Positions 28,091 to 34,363 of a stretch of 34,363 nt of DNA are shown here, piece after piece (the stretch's first letter is position 1; each line of letters opens with the position of its first letter). The notes beneath the pieces are model-generated. The model did not search any database, was not told where the DNA came from, and saw only the letters and a program-made list of their open reading frames with translations. The position numbers and the translations under genes were made by a program. Source of the DNA: Labilithrix sp. Its GTDB lineage: Bacteria; Myxococcota; Polyangia; Polyangiales; Polyangiaceae. The stretch covers positions 1 to 34,363 of the forward strand of contig JAQBQL010000238.1 in assembly GCA_028287035.1 (NCBI GenBank), read 5' to 3'.

Positions 28091-28312
28091 CGGCAGTCAG
28101 TCCTAGCACCGGCCGGACGGGCGCCGCGTGCGCCAACGCGTCGCGAGCCCGCGTACGTCCCAGGGAGGATGCTCCTCGAGGGCCGGCGACGATTCTTCGC
28201 AACCTCGGGAAACGACGGACGAGGGGCCGCGCGGTTTGCCCGTCGGGCCACCATTTGCGACCCTGATGCCTCGCGTCAGGCGTTACCCTGTCGCGCAGCG
28301 AGCCCGACCGAG

Positions 28313-29179
28313 ATGAGCAACAAGACCACCCAACCGCAGCGCCTCGCGTCCGGCTTCGAGCGCGAGCAGGGGCACGGGGCGCCGACCGGGAGCACCGAGC
28401 CGGGACCGCCGCCCGAGCACGACGAGCCGGGCGACCATGCGCAGCTCGCGACGTCGACCGAGCTGGCGACGGCGCTCCTCGGCGATCTCGCGAAGGGGTC
28501 CTTGCCGATCGAGGGGGTGAAGGAGACGTCGGGCCAGAATGCGGCGGCCTACGCGGTCGCGCCGCATCGCCCGCCGGCGGCGCACGAGGATCCGACGCTC
28601 GTGCCCGCGGTGATGCTCAACCTGACCGCGCCGTTTCCGGTTCCTCTGCAGCCGAGCGTCACGCCGGTACCGCCGCACGGCGGCTCGTCGGGACGGAACG
28701 ACGTGACGATGCCGCGGATGCGCGCGCCGTCGCCGCTTCCTCCTCCGCCCGCGGCGCGCGGGGTGCAGCACTCGACGGTGCCGAGCGTGCGGATGCACCG
28801 GCGGCAGACGCTGGTGGCGGTGGCGACGGTGCTGGGCATCGCGACCGCGGTGGCGGTGGCGATCGTGGCGTTCGGTCGCCGGCCCGACGAGGGCGCGGGG
28901 GCGGGCAGCGCGGCGCTGTCGGCGGTGGAGATGGCGCCGGTGGTGACGGCGTCGGCGAGCGCGGTGGCGTCGTCCTCGGCGCTGGTCGTGCCGGTCTCCG
29001 CGGCCGTCTCCGTGACGCCGCCCGTCCGGACCGTGACGCCGGAGCAGGCGCCGACGGGCGCGGCGCGGCCGGCGACCCGCACGTCCGCGGCGGTCCCGAG
29101 CGGGCGTCCGCCCGGCAGCACTTCACGTCCGTCGCCCAGGCCGGCGGGCACGTTCGAAGAAATCGACAAAACGTTCTGA
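28313..29179 (+). CDS. Single-pass Pro/Ala-rich membrane protein
   Basis: A 288-residue low-complexity protein that I do not recognise. Residues 1-165 are polar and rich in Pro, with DPTLVPAVMLNLTAPFPVPL and PSPLPPPPAARG. One membrane segment lies at about 166-187 (LVAVATVLGIATAVAVAIVAF), preceded by a basic MHRRQ, so the N-terminal part should be cytoplasmic. An Ala/Ser/Thr/Pro-rich tail of ~100 residues follows and ends FEEIDKTF. Such tethered linkers often accompany Ser/Thr kinase modules in myxobacteria. It starts at ATG 28313 after a 222-base gap and is followed 24 bases later by the TPR/PEGA-like gene, so it probably opens the operon that ends with the kinase. Confidence 0.7.
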   Translation: MSNKTTQPQRLASGFEREQGHGAPTGSTEPGPPPEHDEPGDHAQLATSTELATALLGDLAKGSLPIEGVKETSGQNAAAYAVAPHRPPAAHEDPTLVPAVMLNLTAPFPVPLQPSVTPVPPHGGSSGRNDVTMPRMRAPSPLPPPPAARGVQHSTVPSVRMHRRQTLVAVATVLGIATAVAVAIVAFGRRPDEGAGAGSAALSAVEMAPVVTASASAVASSSALVVPVSAAVSVTPPVRTVTPEQAPTGAARPATRTSAAVPSGRPPGSTSRPSPRPAGTFEEIDKTF

Positions 29180-29203
29180 CCTCTGACTGGAGCTTCCTCG
29201 CCG

Positions 29204-30238
29204 ATGCGTCTTCTCCTCTCCTCGCTGGTGCTCGCGGCTGCCGTGACGGCATCCGGCCCGGCCCTTGCGCAGCTCTCCGCCACCGACGAGGCGAATGCGC
29301 GCTTCCAGACCGGCGTGAAATATTACGAGCAGCGTGATTTCGAGTCCGCTCGGCTCGCGTTCGCGCAGTCGTATGCCGTCCTGCAAAAGCCCTCGATCCT
29401 GATGAATCTCGGATTGAGCGAGGTGTATTCGAATCATCCGCTCGAGGCGATTCCGCATCTCGAGCAGTTCATCAAGGATGCCTCTTCACCCGCCGATCGC
29501 CGCGAGCGTGCGCGGCGCGCCCTCGAGGAGGCGATGAAGAAGACGGGGCACCTGGCGGTGAAGGCGTCGCCCGAGGCGTCGGTCACGGTCGACGGCAAGC
29601 CGCCGGCGCAGACACCGCCCGCGGTGGTGCACGTGGCCCCGGGCGCGCACACCGTCGAGGCGAAGGCGGGGGCGAAGACGAAGAACGCGGCGGTCGACGC
29701 GAAGGCGGGCGAGACCACGAACGTGGACGTGTCGTTCGATGCGCCGCCGCCCGTCGCCGCGACGCCGGTGGTCGCGCAGCCGCCGCCGAACCCGGTGACG
29801 CCGGTGACCGAGCCGCCGCGCGAGCTGGGGTACACGGAGAGCTTCTGGGGAGTCCGCAGCATCGGCGGTCTCGCGGTGGTCGGCGCGGGCGCGGTGTTCG
29901 TGGGCCTCGGCTTCGCGGCGAAGGCCGACGAGAGCGACCAGAGCGACAAGCTCGATGCGCTGTCCGGGTCGATCCCTCCGGGGGGCTGCGCGGGCGCCGC
30001 GCCGAATGCCGGATGCGCGGCGGTGAAGGGCGCAGCCGAAGCCCGCAACGACGCGTCCGCGCGTGCGACGACGTTCCTGGGCGTGGGCGCCGCGGCGGTG
30101 GGCGTGGGCGGCCTGCTCGTCCTGAGCGCCGCCATCTGGCCTCATCGGTACACGCGGTCGACGGCCCTGGTGTCGCCGCGGATCATCCCTGTCACCGGCC
30201 CGAAGCAGGCCGGCTTGCTTTTCACTGCGGAATTCTGA
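29204..30238 (+). CDS. TPR and PEGA-like domain membrane protein
   Basis: A 344-residue exported protein. The signal peptide (residues 1-22) ends SGPALA-QL. Residues 25-110 are TPR-like helices (NARFQTGVKYYEQRDFESAR, LAFAQSYAVLQKPSILMNLG, LEAIPHLEQFI). Residues ~116-180 form a PEGA-like beta module (LAVKASPEASVTVDGKPP, VHVAPGAHTVEAKAG). A Pro-rich linker is followed by two hydrophobic segments (about 217-239 and 290-312) separated by a Cys-containing loop. This layout is a hallmark of Polyangiales genomes, where such proteins sit beside Ser/Thr kinases. The gene is followed by the Gly-rich lipoprotein gene, whose Shine-Dalgarno overlaps this stop codon. The function is unknown; an envelope or signalling scaffold is inferred. 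Confidence 0.82.
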   Translation: MRLLLSSLVLAAAVTASGPALAQLSATDEANARFQTGVKYYEQRDFESARLAFAQSYAVLQKPSILMNLGLSEVYSNHPLEAIPHLEQFIKDASSPADRRERARRALEEAMKKTGHLAVKASPEASVTVDGKPPAQTPPAVVHVAPGAHTVEAKAGAKTKNAAVDAKAGETTNVDVSFDAPPPVAATPVVAQPPPNPVTPVTEPPRELGYTESFWGVRSIGGLAVVGAGAVFVGLGFAAKADESDQSDKLDALSGSIPPGGCAGAAPNAGCAAVKGAAEARNDASARATTFLGVGAAAVGVGGLLVLSAAIWPHRYTRSTALVSPRIIPVTGPKQAGLLFTAEF

Positions 30239-30248
30239 GGAGGCTATC

Positions 30249-31691
30249 TTGAAAAACGCGATCATCCTTGTTGCCGGCGCCCTCGCGTCATTCCTCGTTG
30301 CAAACTGCGGCAGCGACGCCGCCACCTGCGACGAGCTCCGCACGTGCGGCTCGAGCGGCACGTCGGGCGGACCGGAGGGGGGCGCGGACGCGAACGTCCC
30401 TGACGGCTGCGACGCGGCAGCGGAGCCGAAGGACGCTCCGAAGTGCGTGGTGAACGACTTCGGCGTGTTCGTGGACGCGAATGGCAACGATGCGAACGCG
30501 GGCACGAAGGAGTCGCCGGTGAAGACGATCACGGCGGCGCTGGGCAAGCTCGCGGGCAAGACGCGGGTGTACGTGTGCGAGGGCACGTATGCGGAGCATG
30601 TGAAGCTGACGACGGCAGTGAGCGTGTACGGCGGCTTCGCGTGCGGCGGCTGGGACTACACGGGCGCAAAGCCGAAGGTGGCCCCGACGGACGTGGGGTA
30701 TGCGCTGGAGGTTGCGGACGTGGCGAGCGCGTTGACTATCGTGGATATGTCGTTCGTGGCCGCCGATGCAGTCGCGAAGGGCGATTCGAGCGTGGCCGCC
30801 TTCGCGCATGGCGCAGGGGCGCTGACCATCAACAGATCTGAATTGAAGGCGGGCCTGGCGCAGGGCGGCGCAGACGGCGACCCCGGGGTTACCGGCGCGC
30901 CGGTGATGGGTGACCTCAAGGGAAACCCGCCCAAGACTGCCACCGTCGCCGGAGAACAGAAGGTCTGCACTTGCACCACCGGCGGGACTTCGACTGGCGC
31001 TGCAGGCGGCGGTCCGAACGGTGCGGGTGCGAAGGGCGGCCCGCCACTCGCCGGCGGCGCTGGAGGTCTCGCGAGTACGGATTGTTCAAAGATGGAGCCA
31101 AACGGCATCGGTGACAACGGCGACCCGGGAACGCCCGCCGACCCAGGTGCCGCGGCTACGGCTCTCGGGAAGATCTCGCTCGAAGGCTGGCAACCCGGGG
31201 CCGGAGGAGACGGCAAAGCCGGAACGCCTGGTCAAGGGGGCGGGGGCGGTGGGGGTCTTGATGCCCTGAACGCTGGAGCAGGCGGGGGTTGCGGGGGTTG
31301 CGGCGGCAGCGGCGGTAGGGGCGGCAAGGGCGGCGGTGCAAGCATCGCTCTTATTGCCATTGACAGCAAAGTGACCATAACCGACGCCGCCCTTAGCGCG
31401 AGCGTTGCCGGTGATGGCGGCGGTGGGGGGCCCTTTGGCCCCGGAGGCGCTGGAGGAACGGCCGGATTGGCCCTGTGCTCGGGCGGAACCGGAGGCAAGG
31501 GTGGTGACGGCGGCTCCGGCGGTGGGGGAGCCGGAGGCATCTCGGCGGCGGTGCTCTACAAGGGCGGCGCGCCTACGAATAACAACTCGACGCTCACGCC
31601 CGGCAAGGCGGGCGGGAAGGGCGTCGGCGGTACTCCCGGCATGAACGACGGCGTGGAAGGGAAGAGCGCCGACATGTTGGAAGTTCAATGA
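30249..31691 (+). CDS. Gly-rich lipoprotein with DUF1565-like domain, copy 1
   Basis: A 480-residue lipoprotein. The start is TTG 30249: GAGGAGG lies 6-12 bases upstream and no ATG fits the lipoprotein signal. The signal is KNAIILVAGALASFLVANC with Cys20. Residues ~35-165 are an N-terminal domain resembling DUF1565, with DANGNDANAGTKESPVKTI, YVCEGTYAEHV and VSVYGGF. The remainder is Gly-rich (PGRS/collagen-like) with runs such as GGGGGGGLDALNAGAGGG and a conserved ending GVEGKSADMLEVQ. DUF1565 domains form right-handed beta-helix starts, so a secreted beta-helix or fibrous surface role is plausible. Nucleotides 30357-30704 are ~97% identical to 31781-32128 in the next gene. The stop overlaps the next start (ATGA). 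Confidence 0.8.
   Translation: MKNAIILVAGALASFLVANCGSDAATCDELRTCGSSGTSGGPEGGADANVPDGCDAAAEPKDAPKCVVNDFGVFVDANGNDANAGTKESPVKTITAALGKLAGKTRVYVCEGTYAEHVKLTTAVSVYGGFACGGWDYTGAKPKVAPTDVGYALEVADVASALTIVDMSFVAADAVAKGDSSVAAFAHGAGALTINRSELKAGLAQGGADGDPGVTGAPVMGDLKGNPPKTATVAGEQKVCTCTTGGTSTGAAGGGPNGAGAKGGPPLAGGAGGLASTDCSKMEPNGIGDNGDPGTPADPGAAATALGKISLEGWQPGAGGDGKAGTPGQGGGGGGGLDALNAGAGGGCGGCGGSGGRGGKGGGASIALIAIDSKVTITDAALSASVAGDGGGGGPFGPGGAGGTAGLALCSGGTGGKGGDGGSGGGGAGGISAAVLYKGGAPTNNNSTLTPGKAGGKGVGGTPGMNDGVEGKSADMLEVQ
30357..30704 (+). repeat. 348-bp direct repeat, copy 1
   Basis: This stretch and 31781-32128 align without gaps at an offset of 1424 bases, with about 10 differences by eye (~97% identity). 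It encodes the conserved N-terminal domain of both lipoproteins. Flanking sequence diverges sharply at both ends. Confidence 0.9.
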
Positions 31692-32665
31692 GAGCCGCGG
31701 GGGGGAGCGTCGCCGCACTCTTGTGCGCAGTTGCGGTGGCGTGCAGTAGCTCGTCGGGCGGTGAAACGCCGATGGACGGCGGCACCTCGGGCGGACCGGA
31801 GGGAGGCGCGGACGTGAACGTCCCTGACGGCTGCGACGCGGCCGCGGAGCCGAAGGACGCTCCGAAGTGCGTGGTGAACGACTTCGGCGTGTTCGCGGAC
31901 GCGAATGGCAACGATGCGAACGCGGGCACGAAGGAGTCGCCGGTGAAGACGATCACGGCGGCACTGGGCAAGCTTGCGGGCAAGACGCGGGTGTACGTGT
32001 GCGAGGGCACGTATGCGGAGCATGTGAAGCTGACGACGGCAGTGAGCGTGTACGGCGGCTTCGCGTGCAGCGGCTGGGACTACACGGGCGCAAAGCCGAA
32101 GGTGGCCCCGACCGACGCGGGGTATGCGGTGGAGGTCGAGAAGGTCGCTTCGGCGGTCGAGATCGTGGATGTGAGCTTCACGTCCGCCGCGGGCACCGAG
32201 GCGGCGACGTCGAGCGTCGCGGCCTTCGTGAAGGGTAGCCCGTCGCTGACGCTGCGCCGCGTCGCCTTGACGGCCGGGAAGGGTTTCGCCGGAAAGAGTC
32301 CTGCGAAAGCGGCAGACGGCGCGCTGATGTCATCGATGCCAACAGCGTCGTCCCTCGACGGGAACAAGGGCGATGCGGCGAACGGCGGGCTTGCACAGCT
32401 CTGCACGTGCGTTGGGGGCGGCACGAGCAAGGGAGGAGGCGGCGGCAGCCTGAACAGTAACGGTAACCCTGGTGAGACGGCGCAGCCGACACCGGACCCG
32501 GTGTTCGCCACCGGGGCGGGGCAGACGCAGGCCGAGCGCCTGATGGCCGGTGCGGCCAAACCCGGCTCCAACGCGCCGAATGCGCCCGCGGGCGCCGGCG
32601 CCGCGACACTTGGTGCGATCACGGAGGCGGGCTGGGCGCCGTCCGGCGGCACCAAAGGACCTTAG
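31688..32665 (+). CDS. Gly-rich lipoprotein, copy 2, ended early by an in-frame TAG
   Basis: A 325-residue reading frame paralogous to the preceding gene. The signal peptide is MRAAGGSVAALLCAVAVAC with a lipobox AVAC (Cys19), then a linker and the same DUF1565-like domain (DANGNDANAGTKESP, YVCEGTYAEHV, VYGGF), then Gly-rich sequence. The reading frame stops at TAG 32663-32665, just after GWAPSGGTKGP, in the middle of the Gly-rich part. In the same frame, 150 more codons (32666-33115) continue the Gly-rich sequence and the paralogue-like tail, so a full-length gene of 475 codons has been cut by a single stop. Either this is a recent nonsense mutation, a sequencing error, or a read-through stop. 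The start ATG overlaps the stop of copy 1. Confidence 0.75.
   Translation: MRAAGGSVAALLCAVAVACSSSSGGETPMDGGTSGGPEGGADVNVPDGCDAAAEPKDAPKCVVNDFGVFADANGNDANAGTKESPVKTITAALGKLAGKTRVYVCEGTYAEHVKLTTAVSVYGGFACSGWDYTGAKPKVAPTDAGYAVEVEKVASAVEIVDVSFTSAAGTEAATSSVAAFVKGSPSLTLRRVALTAGKGFAGKSPAKAADGALMSSMPTASSLDGNKGDAANGGLAQLCTCVGGGTSKGGGGGSLNSNGNPGETAQPTPDPVFATGAGQTQAERLMAGAAKPGSNAPNAPAGAGAATLGAITEAGWAPSGGTKGP
31781..32128 (+). repeat. 348-bp direct repeat, copy 2
   Basis: This is the partner of 30357-30704. The high identity of this block, against the divergence of the rest of the two genes, suggests recent tandem duplication followed by change elsewhere, or gene conversion limited to this domain. Confidence 0.9.
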
Positions 32666-33115
32666 GGCGGAGCCGGGCAAGGCGGCGGTGGTGGCGGCGG
32701 GTCGGGCGGCGGTGGCGGCGGCGGCGCGTGCGGTGGTTGCGGCGGGGCAGGGGGCGATCCGGGCGAAGGCGGCGGCGCGAGCATCGCGCTGCTGACGCTG
32801 GAGAGCCCCGTCAACGTGGTGGCCTCGACGCTGACGACCGGCGACGCAGGTGCGGGCGGGCCCGGGGGCACCGGCGGCGATGGCTTGGCGGGAGGCAATC
32901 GTGGTCCGGGAGGCGGCGGCGCGTGCAATGGCGGCAACGGCGGCAAGGGCGGGAACGGCGGCAACGGCGGAGGCGGCGCAGGTGGTCTCTCCGTTGGCGT
33001 GCTCTCCAAGGGCGACAAGCCCGCGGTCGACGCGATCATCACCACTGGCGCGAAGGGCGCGCCCGGCAACGGCGGCGTCGACGGGCAGAAGGCCGACACC
33101 CTGGAGCTCCCGTGA
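32666..33115 (+). pseudogene. C-terminal half of lipoprotein copy 2 beyond the TAG
   Basis: This frame is in phase with 31688-32665 and separated only by TAG. It reads GGAGQGGGGGGSGG, then ACGGCGGAGGDPGEGGGAS, IALLTLESPVNVV, more Gly-rich sequence (GGNGGKGGNGGNGGGGAGG), and the ending KGDKPAVDAIITTGAKGAP, then GVDGQKADTLELP. The paralogue has the matching GGGASIALIAIDSKVTI, GGAGGISAAVLYKGGAP and GKSADMLEVQ in the same order. No start codon or Shine-Dalgarno suggests separate translation. Codon usage and Gly pattern remain intact, so the interruption is young or the stop is read through. Confidence 0.75.
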
Positions 33116-33234
33116 GATTCGCCCGCGCAACCAGGAGCACGCCCGGGCCGAAAGGCGCCAACCAAGTCGGCGGGGACCCCGGGGTCAACGATGGGCCCGA
33201 CGGACTCACCCAGGAATCCCTCCACACGCACTGA
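33112..33234 (+). pseudogene. Probable C-terminal remnant of a third Gly-rich lipoprotein copy
   Basis: A 40-codon frame beginning GTG 33112 inside the stop of the preceding frame (GTGA). Its residues RSTPGPKGANQVGGDPGVND and GPDGLTQESLHTH resemble the tail of copy 1 (TLTPGKAGGKGVGGTPGMND, GVEGKSADMLEVQ): the spacing of Pro-Gly, Val-Gly-Gly, Pro-Gly and Asn-Asp-Gly is the same. This looks like the end of a lost third repeat unit. It may be translated by coupling, but no domain is left. Confidence 0.5.
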
Positions 33235-33252
33235 TTGCCAATGAGCTAGCCC

Positions 33253-34363
33253 ATGTCCCCCGCGTACTCTCCAGGTCAGCTCATTCCGGGAACCCAGTAC
33301 GCGTTCACGCGCGTGCTCGGGGCCGGGGGGCACGGGACCGTGTACGCGGTGGAGCACACGTTCTTGCAGGCGCCGTCGGTGATGAAGCTGCTTCACGCCG
33401 AGCTCGCGAACGAGGGGAACCTCGCGCTCCGCATGACGCGCGAGGCGCGCACGCTCGCGAAGCTGCGGCACCCGAACATCGTCGAGGTCCGGGACGGCGG
33501 GATCACGACCGAGGACCCGCCGCGGCCCTTCTTCGTCATGGAGCCGCTCAACGGGATGTCGCTCCGCCAGCTGCGGAAGAACATGGGCGGGCGGAGCATC
33601 GGCGTGCTCGCGGCGCTGCGTATCGTCATCGGCGTGCTCGAGGGGCTGCATCATGCCCATTCGGCAGGCGTGATTCATCGCGACATCAAGCCGGATAACA
33701 TATTCCTTCATCGCACCAGCACGGATCTCACCGTGCCGAAGGTGCTCGACTTCGGTATCGCGCACCTGCTCATGGGTCAGCAGGTCACCGGTCAGCACTT
33801 CCTCGGGACTCCCCGCTATGCGGCGCCCGAGCAGATGCGCGGCGAGCCGGTCGGGCCGACGACCGACATCTACTCGACGGGGCTCGTGCTCCACGAGCTC
33901 ATCACCGGCGCTCCGCCGTTCGCGGACAAGAAGGAGCTCGGGCCGCTCCTGCTCGCGCATCTCAATGACCGACTGCCCAAGATCTCGGAGCTCGTTCCCG
34001 ACGCGCCGCCCGGGATCGACGACTTTCTCGCCTATCTGCTCGAGAAGGATCCCGCACGCCGTCCGCCCACCGCCTTTGCGGCGGCAGTCGCGGCCCGCGA
34101 GATCCGTTCGTACATCGAGGCCCGCCAGGACGGGTCCGTCCACGCGACCGACTTCAAGACCGAGCCGAGCCCGATGGATAACTTCCTCATCGAGGCCTCG
34201 CCCGGCGACCCCGCCTTCGTCACCGAGCCCGCGGCGCGCGCCCTGCCGCCGACGCGCCGCGCGGCGCAGATCCAGCGCACCGTCCCGATGGCGGGCCGGC
34301 CCGGACACGACGACGAGCCCGCGCGCTCACGCCCCGGCGCGCCCATCGCTTACGCCGACACGA
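33253..34363 (+). CDS. Ser/Thr protein kinase (Hanks type), N-terminal part
   Basis: The frame is open from ATG 33253 to the window end (370 codons), so the C-terminus is missing. The kinase domain covers residues ~17-285: the Gly loop LGAGGHGTVY (22-31), the ATP lysine in SVMKLL (K45), the catalytic loop VIHRDIKPDN (D144), the DFG motif (D166), the activation segment end GTPRYAAPEQ (APE 191-193), and DIYSTGLVLHEL. All catalytic residues are intact. Residue 42-44 SVM replaces the usual VAV before the lysine, which is acceptable. A linker with SPMDNFLIEASPGD and RTVPMAGRPG follows, and a sensor or membrane part may lie beyond. It starts 18 bases after the remnant frame and is the last visible gene of the lipoprotein operon. 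Confidence 0.95.
   Translation, partial: MSPAYSPGQLIPGTQYAFTRVLGAGGHGTVYAVEHTFLQAPSVMKLLHAELANEGNLALRMTREARTLAKLRHPNIVEVRDGGITTEDPPRPFFVMEPLNGMSLRQLRKNMGGRSIGVLAALRIVIGVLEGLHHAHSAGVIHRDIKPDNIFLHRTSTDLTVPKVLDFGIAHLLMGQQVTGQHFLGTPRYAAPEQMRGEPVGPTTDIYSTGLVLHELITGAPPFADKKELGPLLLAHLNDRLPKISELVPDAPPGIDDFLAYLLEKDPARRPPTAFAAAVAAREIRSYIEARQDGSVHATDFKTEPSPMDNFLIEASPGDPAFVTEPAARALPPTRRAAQIQRTVPMAGRPGHDDEPARSRPGAPIAYADT

Noticed and set aside
28091..28312. Small gene in the 222-base gap upstream of the operon
   Set aside because: The frame that runs in from 28169 is only an extension of the 28313 gene, without a Shine-Dalgarno or recognisable peptide. Only a weak inverted repeat near 28264-28280 is seen.
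32663..32665. TAG as a pyrrolysine or other recoded codon
   Set aside because: No pylT/pylS genes or recoding signals are seen, and the position is in a Gly-rich linker with no catalytic role. A nonsense mutation or sequence error is simpler.
31000..33115. Gly-rich tracts as a CRISPR or DNA tandem repeat array
   Set aside because: The repetition is at the amino-acid level (Gly-Gly-x) with irregular units; there are no fixed repeats and spacers.

Overview
The window is very GC-rich, densely packed bacterial chromosome. It looks like a myxobacterium of the order Polyangiales (Myxococcota). The reasons are a Hanks-type Ser/Thr kinase behind a TPR/PEGA-like protein and Gly-rich lipoproteins, many lipoproteins with long low-complexity linkers, very high G+C at third codon positions, and several genes with no Shine-Dalgarno sequence. 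The taxon is an inference. No rRNA, tRNA, CRISPR array, insertion sequence or phage gene was seen.

Region 1 (1-11.1 kb) is an amine metabolism neighbourhood. speA (arginine decarboxylase, minus) stands head to head with a plus-strand operon of class III aminotransferase, GNAT-like protein and histone-deacetylase-family amidohydrolase. The last three are joined by two GTGA start/stop overlaps. A small wHTH-like protein and a convergent lipoprotein follow. Then come a second, longer GNAT-like paralogue (minus) and, divergent from it, a DAO-family FAD oxidase and an aldehyde dehydrogenase. Taken together, the enzymes could make or take up a polyamine, acetylate it, oxidise it, deacetylate the acid and transaminate it. 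This would be an N-acetyl counterpart of the gamma-glutamyl (Puu) putrescine pathway. It is the most interesting hypothesis in the window. Lysine or acetyl-lysine catabolism is the main alternative.

Region 2 (11.1-17.9 kb, mostly minus) holds a TetR regulator plus thiolase operon with a clear operator, a calcineurin-like phosphoesterase, and an acetolactate-synthase-like ThDP enzyme with an aldehyde dehydrogenase. The last pair is divergent from a LysR gene across a perfect 10-bp inverted repeat that abuts the LysR start codon.

Region 3 (18-28.1 kb) holds a YegD-type Hsp70-like protein, an SDR/TetR divergent pair with two operator copies, and a long (757 aa) isocitrate lyase of the ICL2 type coupled to a membrane protein. 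After these come a TPM-domain/Tim44-like zinc-ribbon membrane protein pair and a phytoene-desaturase-like oxidoreductase.

Region 4 (28.3-34.4 kb, plus) is a compact surface/signalling operon. It contains a single-pass Pro/Ala-rich membrane protein, a TPR/PEGA-like protein, and two tandem Gly-rich lipoproteins whose N-terminal parts share a ~97% identical 348-bp DNA repeat. The second lipoprotein is cut by one in-frame TAG. It is followed by what looks like the C-terminal scrap of a third copy and then a Ser/Thr kinase that runs off the window.
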